NCBI RefSeq assembly: GCF_002343915.1
Contig: NZ_NETK01000001.1
Coordinates: 8,136,001 to 8,200,000 of the forward strand
Reading direction: 5' to 3'
Source: Nannocystis exedens
GTDB lineage: Bacteria > Myxococcota_A > Polyangia > Nannocystales > Nannocystaceae
Length of the DNA stretch: 64,000 bases
Below the pieces are notes generated by a model. That model did no database searches. It had not been told where the DNA came from and was given only the letters and a program-made list of their open reading frames with translations. Position numbers and translations under genes: made by a program. Of this stretch, positions 1-9,925 are shown in pieces. The first letter of the stretch is position 1. Each line of letters starts with the position of its first letter.

Positions 1-161
1 CGCACATCCTGTCGGACGTCGAGACGCTGTGCCGCCGGGTGGCGGCGATGCACCACGCGCGGCTGATCGCGTGCGGCGAGATCGCGGCGCTCAAGCGCGA
101 GCACGGGGCGGCGACGATGGACGAGCTGTATCTCAACCTCGTGCGGAGGCAGGCGTCATGA
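1..161 (+). CDS. ABC transporter ATP-binding protein, C-terminal end (partial)
   Basis: The reading frame (first full codon at base 3) opens at the left edge and ends with TGA at 159-161, giving about 52 residues. The first residues, HILSDVETLC, match the switch-histidine (H-loop) region of ABC ATPases of the CcmA/NatA type; a short regulatory tail follows. The ATPase would energise the two permeases that follow. The stop overlaps the next start as ATGA (158-161), so the genes are translationally coupled. The Walker and signature motifs lie outside the window. Confidence 0.8.
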   Translation, partial: HILSDVETLCRRVAAMHHARLIACGEIAALKREHGAATMDELYLNLVRRQAS

Positions 162-925
162 CGCGGCTGTTGTGGCTCGACTACCTGGCGGCGCTGCGCG
201 AGCGCAAGACGTGGATCGCGGCGGCGATGCTGGTCTACGCGGTGCTGGCGATCCCGCTGCTGCTGGCCGACCCGCCGCCGCACGTGCGCGAGGCGATCGC
301 GGCGTGGTTTCACGACGCCGACCCGTTCGCGGTGTTCATGTTCGTGTGGATCGACCTGGTGATGAACAAGGTGGTGGCGTTCGTGCCGGTGATCCTCGCC
401 AGCGGGGTGGTGCTGCGCGAGCGCGACACCGGGGTGCTGGGGCTGCTGGCGGCCAAGCCGCTGACGCTGTCGCGCTACTTCGTGGTCCGCACGGCCTCGA
501 CGTGCGCGGTGATGCTGACGCTGTACGCGGCGACGCAATTGCTGGGGGCGGCGTGGTTCCCCGGGCGGGTCGCGGGCTTCCGGCCGGGGACGTTCCTGGC
601 GGCGATGAGCCTGCACGCGTTCGCGGCGGTGTTCGCCACGGCGCTGGCGGCGACGGTGACCGTGGCGGTGGGCCGGCGCGGGGCGGGCGCCCTGGTGGCG
701 CTGATGCTGCTCGGGTTGCTGGTCGGCCTGGCGCTGGTCGGGTTCTACCAGCCCGACTGGTACGCGATGACGCTGGCCAACCCGCTGACCCTCGGCGCGC
801 TGGCGATGCGGGACCTCGAGCACCTGAGCCCGTCGCTGCTGCTGCCGCCGATGCTGGCGCTGGCCGGACTGACGGCGGTGACGATCGCGATCGGGGCGTG
901 GGTGGTACGAAAGGTGGAGGCGTGA
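158..925 (+). CDS. ABC-2 type exporter permease 1
   Basis: A 255-residue integral membrane protein. The ATG at 158 overlaps the stop of the ATPase gene (ATGA), which fixes the start. Hydrophobic segments lie near residues 18-37, 58-86, 112-130, 150-170, 178-202 and 225-250, the six-helix pattern of ABC-2/NosY-type permeases. The segment LRERDTGVLGLLAAKPLTLSR (quoted in part, near residues 89-108) matches the cytoplasmic 'RE.GTL..LL..PLSR' coupling element of that superfamily. The substrate cannot be read from the sequence. It pairs with the following permease, probably as a heterodimer. Confidence 0.8.
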   Translation: MTRLLWLDYLAALRERKTWIAAAMLVYAVLAIPLLLADPPPHVREAIAAWFHDADPFAVFMFVWIDLVMNKVVAFVPVILASGVVLRERDTGVLGLLAAKPLTLSRYFVVRTASTCAVMLTLYAATQLLGAAWFPGRVAGFRPGTFLAAMSLHAFAAVFATALAATVTVAVGRRGAGALVALMLLGLLVGLALVGFYQPDWYAMTLANPLTLGALAMRDLEHLSPSLLLPPMLALAGLTAVTIAIGAWVVRKVEA

Positions 926-927
926 TC

Positions 928-1722
928 ATGTCGGCTGCATCGCTCGAATTCTCGCAACACCTGCGCCGCGAGTGGCGCTTCGCCCCGCGGCGCGGGCCCT
1001 TGATCATGATGCTGGTCGGGGTCCTCTGCGTGGTGTTCAATCACCTGGTGCTGCCCTTGTTCCCCGAGCGCGCGATCGCGTTCATGCGCGTCGGGTTCCG
1101 CCTCGACGACCTGGCCGGGGTGCTGGCGCTCAACGACCTGATGGGGGTGTACTTCCCGACCTTCTTCGTCGGCCTGGCCGGCTCGCTCGGGGTGGTGCTG
1201 CTGGCCCGCGAGGAGCACCGCCTCGAGCTGCTGCTGGCCAAGCCGGTGCGCACGGCCGACTTGGTGGCGGCGCGGGCGGTGCCGGTGCTGGCGTGGACGG
1301 CGGGCGTGGGGGCGGTGACGTCGGCGGCGATGGCCGTGGCCATGGCCGCGCACGCCGGGATAGGCACCAGCGTGTCGGCGCTCGGCGCCCTCGGCGGCGG
1401 GCTGTTTCTGACCGCGCTGACGGTGGTGCTGCTGGCCGCGCTGCAGGTCGCGTTCGTGCGGATCAGCGACCCCTTCACCGGTCTGCTGGTGGCCTGCGGG
1501 GCGTGGTTCGGGACGATGATGCCGACGGCGGTGCTGCTGTACCGGCCGGACGCGTTCGTCGGGCGCCCGGCGGCCCTCCACGGCCTGGCGATGCCGAGCC
1601 TGTTGTGGCACGAGGGGACGCTGGGCTGGCTGGGGCCGCTGAGCCTGCTGCTCGCGCTGCCGCTGGCGGTGGCGCTGGCGCGCGCGGCCGGGGCCCGGCT
1701 CGAGCGGTCCGACGCGCTGTGA
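928..1722 (+). CDS. ABC-2 type exporter permease 2
   Basis: A 264-residue membrane protein that starts two bases after the stop of permease 1. It has about six hydrophobic segments and the element LAREEHRLELLLAKPVR near residue 92-108, which corresponds to the coupling motif in permease 1. The two permeases are divergent paralogues in tandem, the usual layout for NosY/CcmB-like heterodimeric exporters. No substrate is evident. The operon ends here; a hairpin follows 20 bases after the stop. Confidence 0.78.
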   Translation: MSAASLEFSQHLRREWRFAPRRGPLIMMLVGVLCVVFNHLVLPLFPERAIAFMRVGFRLDDLAGVLALNDLMGVYFPTFFVGLAGSLGVVLLAREEHRLELLLAKPVRTADLVAARAVPVLAWTAGVGAVTSAAMAVAMAAHAGIGTSVSALGALGGGLFLTALTVVLLAALQVAFVRISDPFTGLLVACGAWFGTMMPTAVLLYRPDAFVGRPAALHGLAMPSLLWHEGTLGWLGPLSLLLALPLAVALARAAGARLERSDAL

Positions 1723-1742
1723 GCGCTAAGGCCATAGGTTTG

Positions 1743-1772
1743 AAAGGCCATGTCCGTGAGGACATGGCCTTT
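1743..1772. terminator. Bidirectional intrinsic-type terminator
   Basis: A perfect 13-bp stem (AAAGGCCATGTCC / GGACATGGCCTTT) with a 4-base loop GTGA lies between two convergent genes (stops at 1722 on plus and 1815 on minus). The stem has A and T runs at its base, so it can serve both strands. The U tract is short (TTTCGTT). Confidence 0.8.
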
Positions 1773-1814
1773 CGTTCATCGTACGAGCCGCGCGCTCGCG
1801 GCGCGACGGTCGGT

Positions 1815-2753
1815 TCAACCGGCCGGGGCCGCGCCGATCACCCACGCGTGGTAGTCGCTGTGGTCCTCGCACAGGTTCGTGTAGGCGGTGATCAGGACGA
1901 TGTCGTAGTCGCGCCCGCCGCCGGTCACGAGGCCGCGCTGGCCGGGGTACAGCTCGATCGACGCGCCTTCCTCGTGGGCGAACTTCACCGTGCTGAACGT
2001 CTCGCACGAGTTCCCGCAGCTCGCCACCCAGTCGTAGCTCAGCGGGGTGAAGTCGGGCTCGACGACCCCGGAGTCGTCGGCTGCGAACACGCCGAGGACG
2101 AGCGCGCCGTCGGCCTTGTCGCGGACCGTGAGCCCGTAATCGCCCTCGAACCCGTCGACCTCGAGATCGAGGGAGATCTCGGTGACCCCGTCGAAGTCCG
2201 TCTTGAAGTCGTCGGGCAGCCCGTTGATGTTGAAGAAGGCGTTCGCGCCCTGGCAGTCGAACTCGAGATAGAGGTGGGTGGGGGTGGCGTTGTCGGCCGA
2301 GACGACCGCGCAATCGTAGGTGCCGGCCCCCTGGAGCTCGTCGAGGTAGATGCTGCTCAGATCGGCCCCGAACGGCCCGGACTCCTCGGTGCAGTCGCTC
2401 TCGCCGGGACCGACGCCGGTGTCGCCGTCGGTGCCGTCGGTGTCGCTCTCCTCGCCGCCGGTGAAGGACGTGACGGTCTCCGGCAGGGGGTCGACGGTGT
2501 CGCCGGTGGTCGCGGTGGTCGTCCCGAGGTCCGTGGTCTCGCCCGTCGTCGCGGTCTCGGTCTCGGCGTCCGCGGTGCTCGGGCCATCGCCGGAGTTCGA
2601 GGCGTCGCCGGTCGCATTTTCCGTGGTGGTGCTCGTGGTCGAGGGGTCGTAGTCGGTCAGCAGGCCCTCCTCGCCGGGGCAGGCGGACAGCAGCAGGCAA
2701 GGCACGAGGGCGCGCGTCAGCGCGTGGGGACGAAGTCGAAGTCGATCAATCAT
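1815..2753 (-). CDS. Lipoprotein with Thr/Ser/Asp-rich linker
   Basis: A 312-residue secreted lipoprotein. The N-terminus has Arg residues, a hydrophobic core and the lipobox LLSAC (Cys near residue 25). Residues about 35-125 form a Thr/Ser/Asp/Gly-rich linker typical of surface lipoproteins in this bacterial group. The C-terminal domain (about 130-312) has several Cys (CAV, FDCQ, CGNSCE, LCED) and is probably a disulphide-stabilised beta domain. I do not recognise its family. It is the last gene of the sigma-factor operon, 25 bases after the anti-sigma-like gene, so it may be a target or partner of that system. Confidence 0.75.
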   Translation of the reverse strand: MIDRLRLRPHALTRALVPCLLLSACPGEEGLLTDYDPSTTSTTTENATGDASNSGDGPSTADAETETATTGETTDLGTTTATTGDTVDPLPETVTSFTGGEESDTDGTDGDTGVGPGESDCTEESGPFGADLSSIYLDELQGAGTYDCAVVSADNATPTHLYLEFDCQGANAFFNINGLPDDFKTDFDGVTEISLDLEVDGFEGDYGLTVRDKADGALVLGVFAADDSGVVEPDFTPLSYDWVASCGNSCETFSTVKFAHEEGASIELYPGQRGLVTGGGRDYDIVLITAYTNLCEDHSDYHAWVIGAAPAG

Positions 2754-2778
2754 GGTGCGCTGGTTTCCCGAGCCCCCC

Positions 2779-3585
2779 TCAATCCGTCACGCCATTCGGC
2801 GACTCCGGGCAAATCGTCTGCACCCGGGCGGTATGCGTCGACTCGGGGTAGGTGCGCAGGAACACCGCCGCCTCGGCCCGCGCCTGGCGGCCCTTGCCGA
2901 GCGCGCACAGGGCCTCCATGCGCAGCAGCAGGCGGTCCTGCAGCATCTGCCCGGCCGCGAAGGCGCGCTCGTGGGCCGCGAGGTCGTGCAACGCGGCGCC
3001 CGGATCGCCGCCGTCCAGGGCCGCCCGCGCGCGGCGCAGCAGCGCCATCTCGGCGGCGAGCCCGGACTGGCCCCGAGGACCTGTCTCTTCCGGCATGTCC
3101 TTTCGATCGGGCGACTCGGCAGCGCCGCGGGCGCGGGGGCCTCCGCGCCCGCCACGGAGCCGGGCCGCGCCGTCGTCGTCCGCGGGGGCGGCAGGCGCAG
3201 GGGCGGCAGCCTCGGTGTCCGTGGCCGCCGGGGTCGGGCCGGCCTCTTCCTGCGCCGGTCGGTTCGAGGACCCGCGCTCGCGCGCCTCGCCGGCCGCGCG
3301 CTCGGCCGCGTAGGCGGCCGCCTCGGCGTCGGTCCCTCGCCCGGCCTCGCGCAGCCCCCGTCGGTCGCACACGAAGAGGAGGAGCGCCGCGGCCAGTGAG
3401 CCGACGAGGACGGCGATCACCTTGCGGTCGCGCGGGCGGCGAGCCGGCGGGACATCCGCGAGCGGGCAGGCCTCGATCGAATCCTCGAGGCGCTGCCACA
3501 CGCGCGCCCGCGCCGGGGCGTCGAGGCCGGCGCCGACCCGGTACTCGCGCAGCAGCTCGTGAGCGCTCCGGTCAAGCTCCTCCAT
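2779..3585 (-). CDS. Anti-sigma-like membrane protein with C-terminal tetratricopeptide-like region
   Basis: A 268-residue protein. The ATG at 3585 is preceded by GAGGAGGATCCC, a strong ribosome site, and overlaps the end of the sigma gene by 14 bases. Residues 1-55 are cytoplasmic and acidic; one membrane helix (VIAVLVGSLAAALLLFV) lies near residue 56-72; an Ala/Pro/Glu-rich linker follows; residues about 185-255 have alternating helices rich in Ala, Leu and Arg like TPR units. Position directly after an ECF sigma gene and the single-pass topology suggest an anti-sigma or sigma-regulatory role. No zinc-binding HxxxCxxC motif is present, so the classic ZAS fold is not supported. Confidence 0.7.
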   Translation of the reverse strand: MEELDRSAHELLREYRVGAGLDAPARARVWQRLEDSIEACPLADVPPARRPRDRKVIAVLVGSLAAALLLFVCDRRGLREAGRGTDAEAAAYAAERAAGEARERGSSNRPAQEEAGPTPAATDTEAAAPAPAAPADDDGAARLRGGRGGPRARGAAESPDRKDMPEETGPRGQSGLAAEMALLRRARAALDGGDPGAALHDLAAHERAFAAGQMLQDRLLLRMEALCALGKGRQARAEAAVFLRTYPESTHTARVQTICPESPNGVTD

Positions 3586-4162
3586 GGGATCCTCCTCGCC
3601 CGTGATGCAGGCGGTCGACAATCGCCTTGAACTGTTGCCGGGCCAGACGCAACCGCGAATAGACGGTGTTGAGCTTGACGCCGAGCGCCTCGGCGACCTC
3701 CGGCGCGCTCATGCCCTCGATCTCGATCAGGGCGAAGACCAGGCGCCGATCCTCGTCGAGCTGGTCGAGGAAGCGCTGCACCAGCGAGGCGGCGTGGCTG
3801 CGAGCCAGCCGCTCGTCGGGCTCGGGCCGCGGCTCCGGATCCGGCAGCAGGCGAAGCCGCCGCTCGGCGCGGGCCTGGCCGCGGATGCGGTGCAGCACGA
3901 CGTTGCGGGTGATCCCGTACAGCCACGCGCGCAGCGAGCCGCGGCCGGCGTCGTACTCGCCCAGGCGCCGGTGCACGACGAGGAATACGTCGTGGACGAC
4001 GTCCTCGAGCTGCGCCGCCGGAGCCCCGAGCTGGCGGCTGATGCGGACCACGAAGTCGGCGTGGGCCTGGTACAAGGCACCCAGCCGGGCCCGCGCGTCC
4101 TCGTGCGCCCCTGCAGGGCTGACGGCGGGCTCGCGGGGCGGCGGCATGCTCGGATTTCCCAC
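3572..4162 (-). CDS. ECF-type RNA polymerase sigma factor
   Basis: About 196 residues from a GTG at 4162; an ATG at 4147 (after GGTGGGA) is an alternative start five residues on. Region 2 is clear (DVVHDVFLVVHRRL, then SLRAWLYGITRNVVLHRIR for -10 melting and recognition). Region 4 has the helix-turn-helix EGMSAPEVAEALGVKLNTVYSRLRLAR. It redirects RNA polymerase to a regulon that cannot be read from here. It follows the secreted-protein gene by 15 bases and overlaps the anti-sigma-like gene, so all are one transcript. Confidence 0.88.
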   Translation of the reverse strand: MGNPSMPPPREPAVSPAGAHEDARARLGALYQAHADFVVRISRQLGAPAAQLEDVVHDVFLVVHRRLGEYDAGRGSLRAWLYGITRNVVLHRIRGQARAERRLRLLPDPEPRPEPDERLARSHAASLVQRFLDQLDEDRRLVFALIEIEGMSAPEVAEALGVKLNTVYSRLRLARQQFKAIVDRLHHGRGGSHGGA

Positions 4163-4177
4163 CGACGCCCGGATCCG

Positions 4178-5338
4178 TCACGACCCACGCCCGCGCGCGG
4201 AGGCGCCCCCGCGCGCGAGGCGGAACTCGATGCCGACCACGCCGCGGACCTCGACCGGGCCGAGGCTGTGGAGCGGCGGGAGGCCGCGGATCACGAAGTC
4301 GTGGCGCAGCAGCGCCACCGCGAGCTCGACCTGCACGCCCACGGCGAGCCACGGGCGGGGCACCCACAGCACGCCCGGCGCGGCGGTGAGCGCCGCCCAG
4401 ACCACGCTGGCCCGGCCGCGCGGGGTCAGGCCGACGCTCCGGCCGATGGCCTGGCCGAGCTCGGCGCCGGCACACAGCGGGAACTCGACGGTCCGCAACG
4501 ACGGCGCCGGGCGTGAGATGCGCGGAACCGCGCAGCCGCGCAGACCCACGGCCCACAGCGAGAGGTCGGCGCCGACCGAGGGCTCGGCCGGGGCGCGCAC
4601 CCGCGCGGGCAGGCGCCCGTGGCCCACGACCTCGGCGCGCCAGCGCGCGCCGAGCAGGCCGACGGCGAGCCCGAAGTCGCCGCCGAGCGAGGGGAGGGCG
4701 ACCCCGCTGATGCCGCCGGTCACGCGGATCGCGGCGCGCAGGCGCGGTGGCCGGGGCCCGACCGGCGCGATGTCGCCCGTCGGGGTCGGTTCGGGGCCGT
4801 CGCTCGCCCGCGGGTCGTCCGGCGGCGGCGCCTCGGCGGGCTCGAAGGTCCCCGGCGACGCCCCGGCGCCCGTGAGCGGCGCGGACGCGTCGCCGGGGGG
4901 CGACGACGCGGGCTGCTCCGCGGCGCCGGGCTCGGGCACGAGCGCGCGGTCGCGCGCTTCGCCGGTCGTGGCCGGCGGCTCCGCCTCGGCGCCGGCGGCC
5001 GCGATCGCCTGGGCGACGACGAAGGCGGCCGCGTCGAGCACGGTCTCGCAGCTCTCGGCCTCGAGGTGACGGGTGCCGGTGGTCGCCGCGCTGGCCGCGT
5101 CCAGGTCGAGCGACCAGCGCCCGGGCGCGTGCTCGCGGACCCGCACGCGCACGGACAGCGGCGGACCGTCGCCGGCGCGCGGGCCCAGGTAGCGATCGAC
5201 GGTGGCGCGAAAGCTGTCCTCGGGGCAGTCGTCGGGCCCGTCCCAGCGCAGCGCGACGCGGTCGCTCGCCGCCTGGGCGGTCGAAGCGAACCCGGCGAGC
5301 ACGAGCACCGCGGGCGCGCGGGACAGGGGGCGAGACAC
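4178..5338 (-). CDS. Secreted protein of sigma-factor operon, possible outer-membrane beta-barrel
   Basis: A 386-residue protein starting with GTG at 5338. Residues 1-24 form a signal peptide ending AQA. Residues 25-110 are a compact domain with two Cys (DDCPEDS and ESCETV). Residues about 115-195 are a Pro/Ala/Glu linker. The remainder alternates Gly/aromatic/hydrophobic strands and ends in VEVRGVVGIEFRLARG, the look of an outer-membrane beta barrel. Genes of this form often precede ECF sigma genes in Myxococcota (knowledge of gene style, not a database result). It may sense or bind an envelope signal for the sigma factor. Confidence 0.65.
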   Translation of the reverse strand: MSRPLSRAPAVLVLAGFASTAQAASDRVALRWDGPDDCPEDSFRATVDRYLGPRAGDGPPLSVRVRVREHAPGRWSLDLDAASAATTGTRHLEAESCETVLDAAAFVVAQAIAAAGAEAEPPATTGEARDRALVPEPGAAEQPASSPPGDASAPLTGAGASPGTFEPAEAPPPDDPRASDGPEPTPTGDIAPVGPRPPRLRAAIRVTGGISGVALPSLGGDFGLAVGLLGARWRAEVVGHGRLPARVRAPAEPSVGADLSLWAVGLRGCAVPRISRPAPSLRTVEFPLCAGAELGQAIGRSVGLTPRGRASVVWAALTAAPGVLWVPRPWLAVGVQVELAVALLRHDFVIRGLPPLHSLGPVEVRGVVGIEFRLARGGASARGRGS

Positions 5339-6006
5339 CGGGGGAGGATGGCGCAGCGCTCATGGAGCCGCAACGCCCCGCGGCGGGGCGACATGGCTCC
5401 CGTCCGGCGCGAGGACGGCGCGCCCGAAGAGCTCGTCGTCAGCGGCGAGGGGTCCCGCTTCCTCTCGATCGAGCGTGTCCTCGGGCCGAGGGGCTCTGCG
5501 GGATCGGCACGCGACTCGAGGCCGCTCGTCGCGCGGCGACGACCCGGCGCGGCGCTCCTCGGCTGCGTCTCGCAGAGAACGATGCGACGGCGATCGAATC
5601 ATCACAGCGCGCGGCTGATTGCCGTGAGCGCTGATGTCCGAGGAAATAAGCAGTATGATCAATGAAGGCACGTCGTTTCGCCGATCTTGTCCATTCCCGA
5701 CGAGCGGCGTGCGATCGTCGCGAGCGACCACGAATCGGCGGCGCCTTCGCCGATGATCCGGCGGCGGCCCGGCGCTCGCCGTCGCACGGCCTCGCGCGCC
5801 TTCCGCGGCGTCGGCGATGCCGGCGGTCCACGATTCTGGCCTGGGGCGGCGCTCGACGGACGAGTCCGCCGCGTCGCGGGGATTCATGCACGGAGCGCGG
5901 GTCCCAGGTCGGACGTCGTCGATTCGAAGCGTGAGGATCACGCGCGAACGGGCCATGCGCGAATCGCCCGAGGGTGTGCGCCTTGCCGGGACGCGAGCGG
6001 CGGACT
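5339..6006. other. Intergenic, no gene supported
   Basis: About 670 bases between divergent genes. An AT-richer stretch near 5640-5665 (GAAATAAGCAGTATGATCAATG) is the best candidate for promoters of either side, but no clear -10/-35 pair is visible. Long open frames here on both strands have no protein-like composition. Confidence 0.5.
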
Positions 6007-6969
6007 ATGACCGGTCGCATGAGAGCCATCGCAGTCGAAGAGTTCGGTGGGCCGGAGGTCCTGAAAATCATCGAGTTGCCGGAGCCGCAGCCCGGCCCGG
6101 GCGAGGTCCGGATCCGCGTGCACGCGGCCGCGGTCAATCCGACCGACGTGTTGCTGCGCTCGGGGGAGATCGCGCGGTTGATCCCGCAGATCCCGCCGCC
6201 GCCGTACATCCCGGGGATGGACGCGGCAGGGGTCATCGACGCGGTCGGGCCGGGCAGCGACGATCGCCTGAAAATCGGAGACGAGGTCATCGCCATCGTC
6301 ACGCCCTACGGTCCCCACAAGGGCGCGTACGCCGAGCAGGTCGTGGCGCCCGCGGCCTCGGTCGTCCGCGCGCCGAAAGGCAGCGACCTGGCGGCCGCGT
6401 CGACGCTGCTGATGAACGCGCTCACGGTGCGGCTCGGGCTCGACGCGCTCGGCCTGCAGCCCGGACAGACAATCGCCGTGACGGGCGCGGCCGGGGCGGT
6501 CGGTGGCTACGCGATCGAGCTGGCCAAGACCGACGGCCTGCGAGTGATCGCCGACGCATCGCCGGCCGATCACGGGCTGGTCGAGCGACTCGGGGCCGAT
6601 GTCATCCTCGAGCGGGGCGACGACCTGGCGCGGCGGATCCGCGAGGTCGTCCCGCAGGGGGTCGACGCGGTGATCGACGCGGCGATGCTCCACGAGCGGA
6701 TCTTGCCGGCGATCGTCGACGGCGGCGGGATCGTGACAGTGCGCGGATGGAAGGGTCCGACGGAGCGAGGGATCGTCGCGCACCCGGTCTTCGTCGGCAC
6801 GGGGCTCACCGACACGGCGAAGCTCGAACACCTGCGGCAGCAAGCCGAGGAGGGCAAGCTGACCCTGCGCGTCGCCAGAGTGCTCCCGGCCGCGGAGGCC
6901 GCGGAGGCGCACCGGTTGCTCGAGGCCGGGGGCGTCCGCGGCCGGCTGGTGCTCGACTTCAGGGCATGA
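6007..6969 (+). CDS. Zinc-free MDR-family NADPH:quinone oxidoreductase-like protein
   Basis: A 320-residue medium-chain dehydrogenase/reductase. The N-terminal GroES-like fold is clear (VEEFGGPEVLKI, then PGPGEVRIRVHAAAVNPTD) and the nucleotide-binding motif is AAGAVGGYAIELAK near residue 150-165. The zinc ligands of alcohol dehydrogenases are absent, as in quinone reductases. It probably reduces quinones or enones with NADPH in the cytoplasm. The start at 6007 (MTGRMRA) and the internal ATG at 6019 are both possible; neither has a strong ribosome site. Confidence 0.82.
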   Translation: MTGRMRAIAVEEFGGPEVLKIIELPEPQPGPGEVRIRVHAAAVNPTDVLLRSGEIARLIPQIPPPPYIPGMDAAGVIDAVGPGSDDRLKIGDEVIAIVTPYGPHKGAYAEQVVAPAASVVRAPKGSDLAAASTLLMNALTVRLGLDALGLQPGQTIAVTGAAGAVGGYAIELAKTDGLRVIADASPADHGLVERLGADVILERGDDLARRIREVVPQGVDAVIDAAMLHERILPAIVDGGGIVTVRGWKGPTERGIVAHPVFVGTGLTDTAKLEHLRQQAEEGKLTLRVARVLPAAEAAEAHRLLEAGGVRGRLVLDFRA

Positions 6970-7270
6970 TCTACGGGGCCCGCTGCGGCCCGCGGCGACA
7001 CGGACGAGCGAGCGCGGCTGAGGTTCCGCGCGCAGTTCCGGCTGTTCACCCATTTGCTGAAGCTCCGCTTCGCGCTGACAGGCAGGACAGCCCGATGACG
7101 CCTCGCTCGGGTTCGCCGGATTCGCGATCGCCGGCCGCGACGCGGATCCGGCCCCTCGCCGCGAGTTGCGCCGCGAGCTCGGGCGCCGGGTCGTTCGGAC
7201 CTGCGGACTCGCGGTGGTCGAGCCCGGGTCGTCGCGGCGGGCGCCGGCGCCGTCGGCTCCCGGCTGCGAC

Positions 7271-7293
7271 TTGACAGTTCGTGGGGCTGCCCC
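7271..7293 (+). promoter_or_regulatory. Candidate promoter/operator before aminotransferase
   Basis: A perfect -35-like hexamer TTGACA (7271-7276) is followed by the dyad GGGGC-T-GCCCC (7283-7293). The position 17 bases on reads AAAACC, a poor -10, and the GTG start follows closely, so the assignment is weak. The rest of the 336-base gap (6970-7305) shows no gene. Confidence 0.3.
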
Positions 7294-7305
7294 AAAACCC
7301 CGGGC

Positions 7306-8502
7306 GTGGCCGTCCGGTTCCCGTTCAAGCAGTGGATCTCGCCGCGTCAACCGCCGGAGGTCGAGCGGCTGCTGAAGTCGGCGGCGACGCGAAAAGAAGT
7401 GCTCTCGCTGGCGGGCGGTCTGCCGGGCGAAGACCTGTTCCCGCGCGCGGCGCTGGCCGAGGCGCTCGAGGAGGTCATGCGGGAGCACGGCCGCGAGGCG
7501 CTGCAGTACCAGTGGAGCGAGGGCTACGGGCCGCTGCGCGAGCAGGTCGCGGCGATGCTGCGGGACCGCGGCGTCGAGGTCGCGCAGGACGAGCTTCTGA
7601 TCACGAGCGGCGCCCAGCAAGCGCTCGACCTGCTGGCGCGGCTGCTGCTGCGCCCGGGCGACGTGCTCGGCATCGAGTCCCCGACCTACGTCGCGGCGAT
7701 CGAGGTGTTCGGGCTGCAGCGGCCGCGGATGGTCCCGCTGGCGCGCGGCGAGGACGGACTCGACATGGCGGCGGTGCGCGAGCTGGTGCGCGGCGGCGAG
7801 AAGAGCCTGCTGTATCTCGCGCCCGCCGGCCACAATCCGAGCGGCTCGTCGCTGACCGCGGAGGCCTGCGAAGAGCTGGTCGCGCTCTGCCGTGAGCACG
7901 ACGCCCTCATCGTCGAGGACGACGCGTACGGGCGGATCCAGTTCGAAGGGGCACGCCGGCCGCTGCGCAGCTACCCCGGCGCGGAGGAGCGGGTGATCCT
8001 CGTCGGCACGTTCTCGAAGGTGTTGACGCCCGGGCTGCGGGTCGGGTGGATCGTCGCGCCGCCCGCGGTCACGGCCCAGCTGGTGCTGCTCAAGGGCATC
8101 GCCGATCTGCAGACCAACACGCTCGGGCAGATGGCGCTGTCGAGCTACCTCGACCGGCACGACCTCGGCTCGCACGTCGCCCGCTGCCTGCCGCGCTACC
8201 GCGAGCGACGCGACGTGATGCTGCAGTCGCTCGCGGAGCACATGCCCGGGGGCGTGCGGTGGACCCGGCCGACGTGCGGCTTCTCGGTGTGGGTGACGCT
8301 GCCGGAGGCGCTGGCAGCCGACGCGCTGCTCGCCCGGGCGATCGACGAGGGGGTGGCGTTCGAGCCGGGGGCCGCGTTCTTCCCGACCGACGCGCCGCGC
8401 AACCACCTGCGGCTGTCGTTCTCGAATCAGGCCCCGGGGCCGATCGCCGAGGCGGTGGCCCGGCTCGGCGCGACGCTGCGCGCGTGGACCGATGCGCCAT
8501 GA
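7306..8502 (+). CDS. PLP-dependent class I/II aminotransferase (2-aminoadipate/MocR-like)
   Basis: A 398-residue fold-type I aminotransferase. Visible family motifs: SLAGGLP near residue 34-40, YQWSEGYGPLREQVA near 68-82, HNPSG (Asn177), VEDDAYG (Asp205, Tyr208), GTFSKVLTPGLRVGW with the Schiff-base lysine at about 238, and a C-terminal Arg in NHLRLSFS. This pattern is that of aminoadipate and valine-pyruvate type transaminases, including the catalytic half of MocR proteins, but no N-terminal GntR DNA-binding domain is present. The amino-acid substrate cannot be assigned. The GTG start is chosen because homologues have about this many residues before SLAGG. Confidence 0.85.
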   Translation: MAVRFPFKQWISPRQPPEVERLLKSAATRKEVLSLAGGLPGEDLFPRAALAEALEEVMREHGREALQYQWSEGYGPLREQVAAMLRDRGVEVAQDELLITSGAQQALDLLARLLLRPGDVLGIESPTYVAAIEVFGLQRPRMVPLARGEDGLDMAAVRELVRGGEKSLLYLAPAGHNPSGSSLTAEACEELVALCREHDALIVEDDAYGRIQFEGARRPLRSYPGAEERVILVGTFSKVLTPGLRVGWIVAPPAVTAQLVLLKGIADLQTNTLGQMALSSYLDRHDLGSHVARCLPRYRERRDVMLQSLAEHMPGGVRWTRPTCGFSVWVTLPEALAADALLARAIDEGVAFEPGAAFFPTDAPRNHLRLSFSNQAPGPIAEAVARLGATLRAWTDAP

Positions 8503-8517
8503 ATCGCGGTCGTCGAG

Positions 8518-9816
<1,299 letters not shown>

Positions 9817-9925
9817 GCCGACGAGTGTCGCACACCGACCTCGGCTCGACGCCGGCCCACATGCGGACCTGTGCATCCCACCTCGTCGTCGGCGTGGTCG
9901 CATCTGCGGTACCCTCGCTCGCGGC

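Noticed and set aside
172-927. Long Arg/Gly/Ala-rich frame overlapping permease 1
   Set aside because: Shadow frame: composition is that of a GC-rich alternate frame, and permease 1 explains the bases with membrane helices and coupling.
5360-5956. Minus-strand 198-residue frame upstream of the sigma operon
   Set aside because: Arg-rich with no domains and no ribosome site; read as intergenic shadow.
7021-7100. Minus-strand peptide with two Cys (CPACQRE...) as a regulator remnant
   Set aside because: Too short and without a helix-turn-helix; no support for any family.
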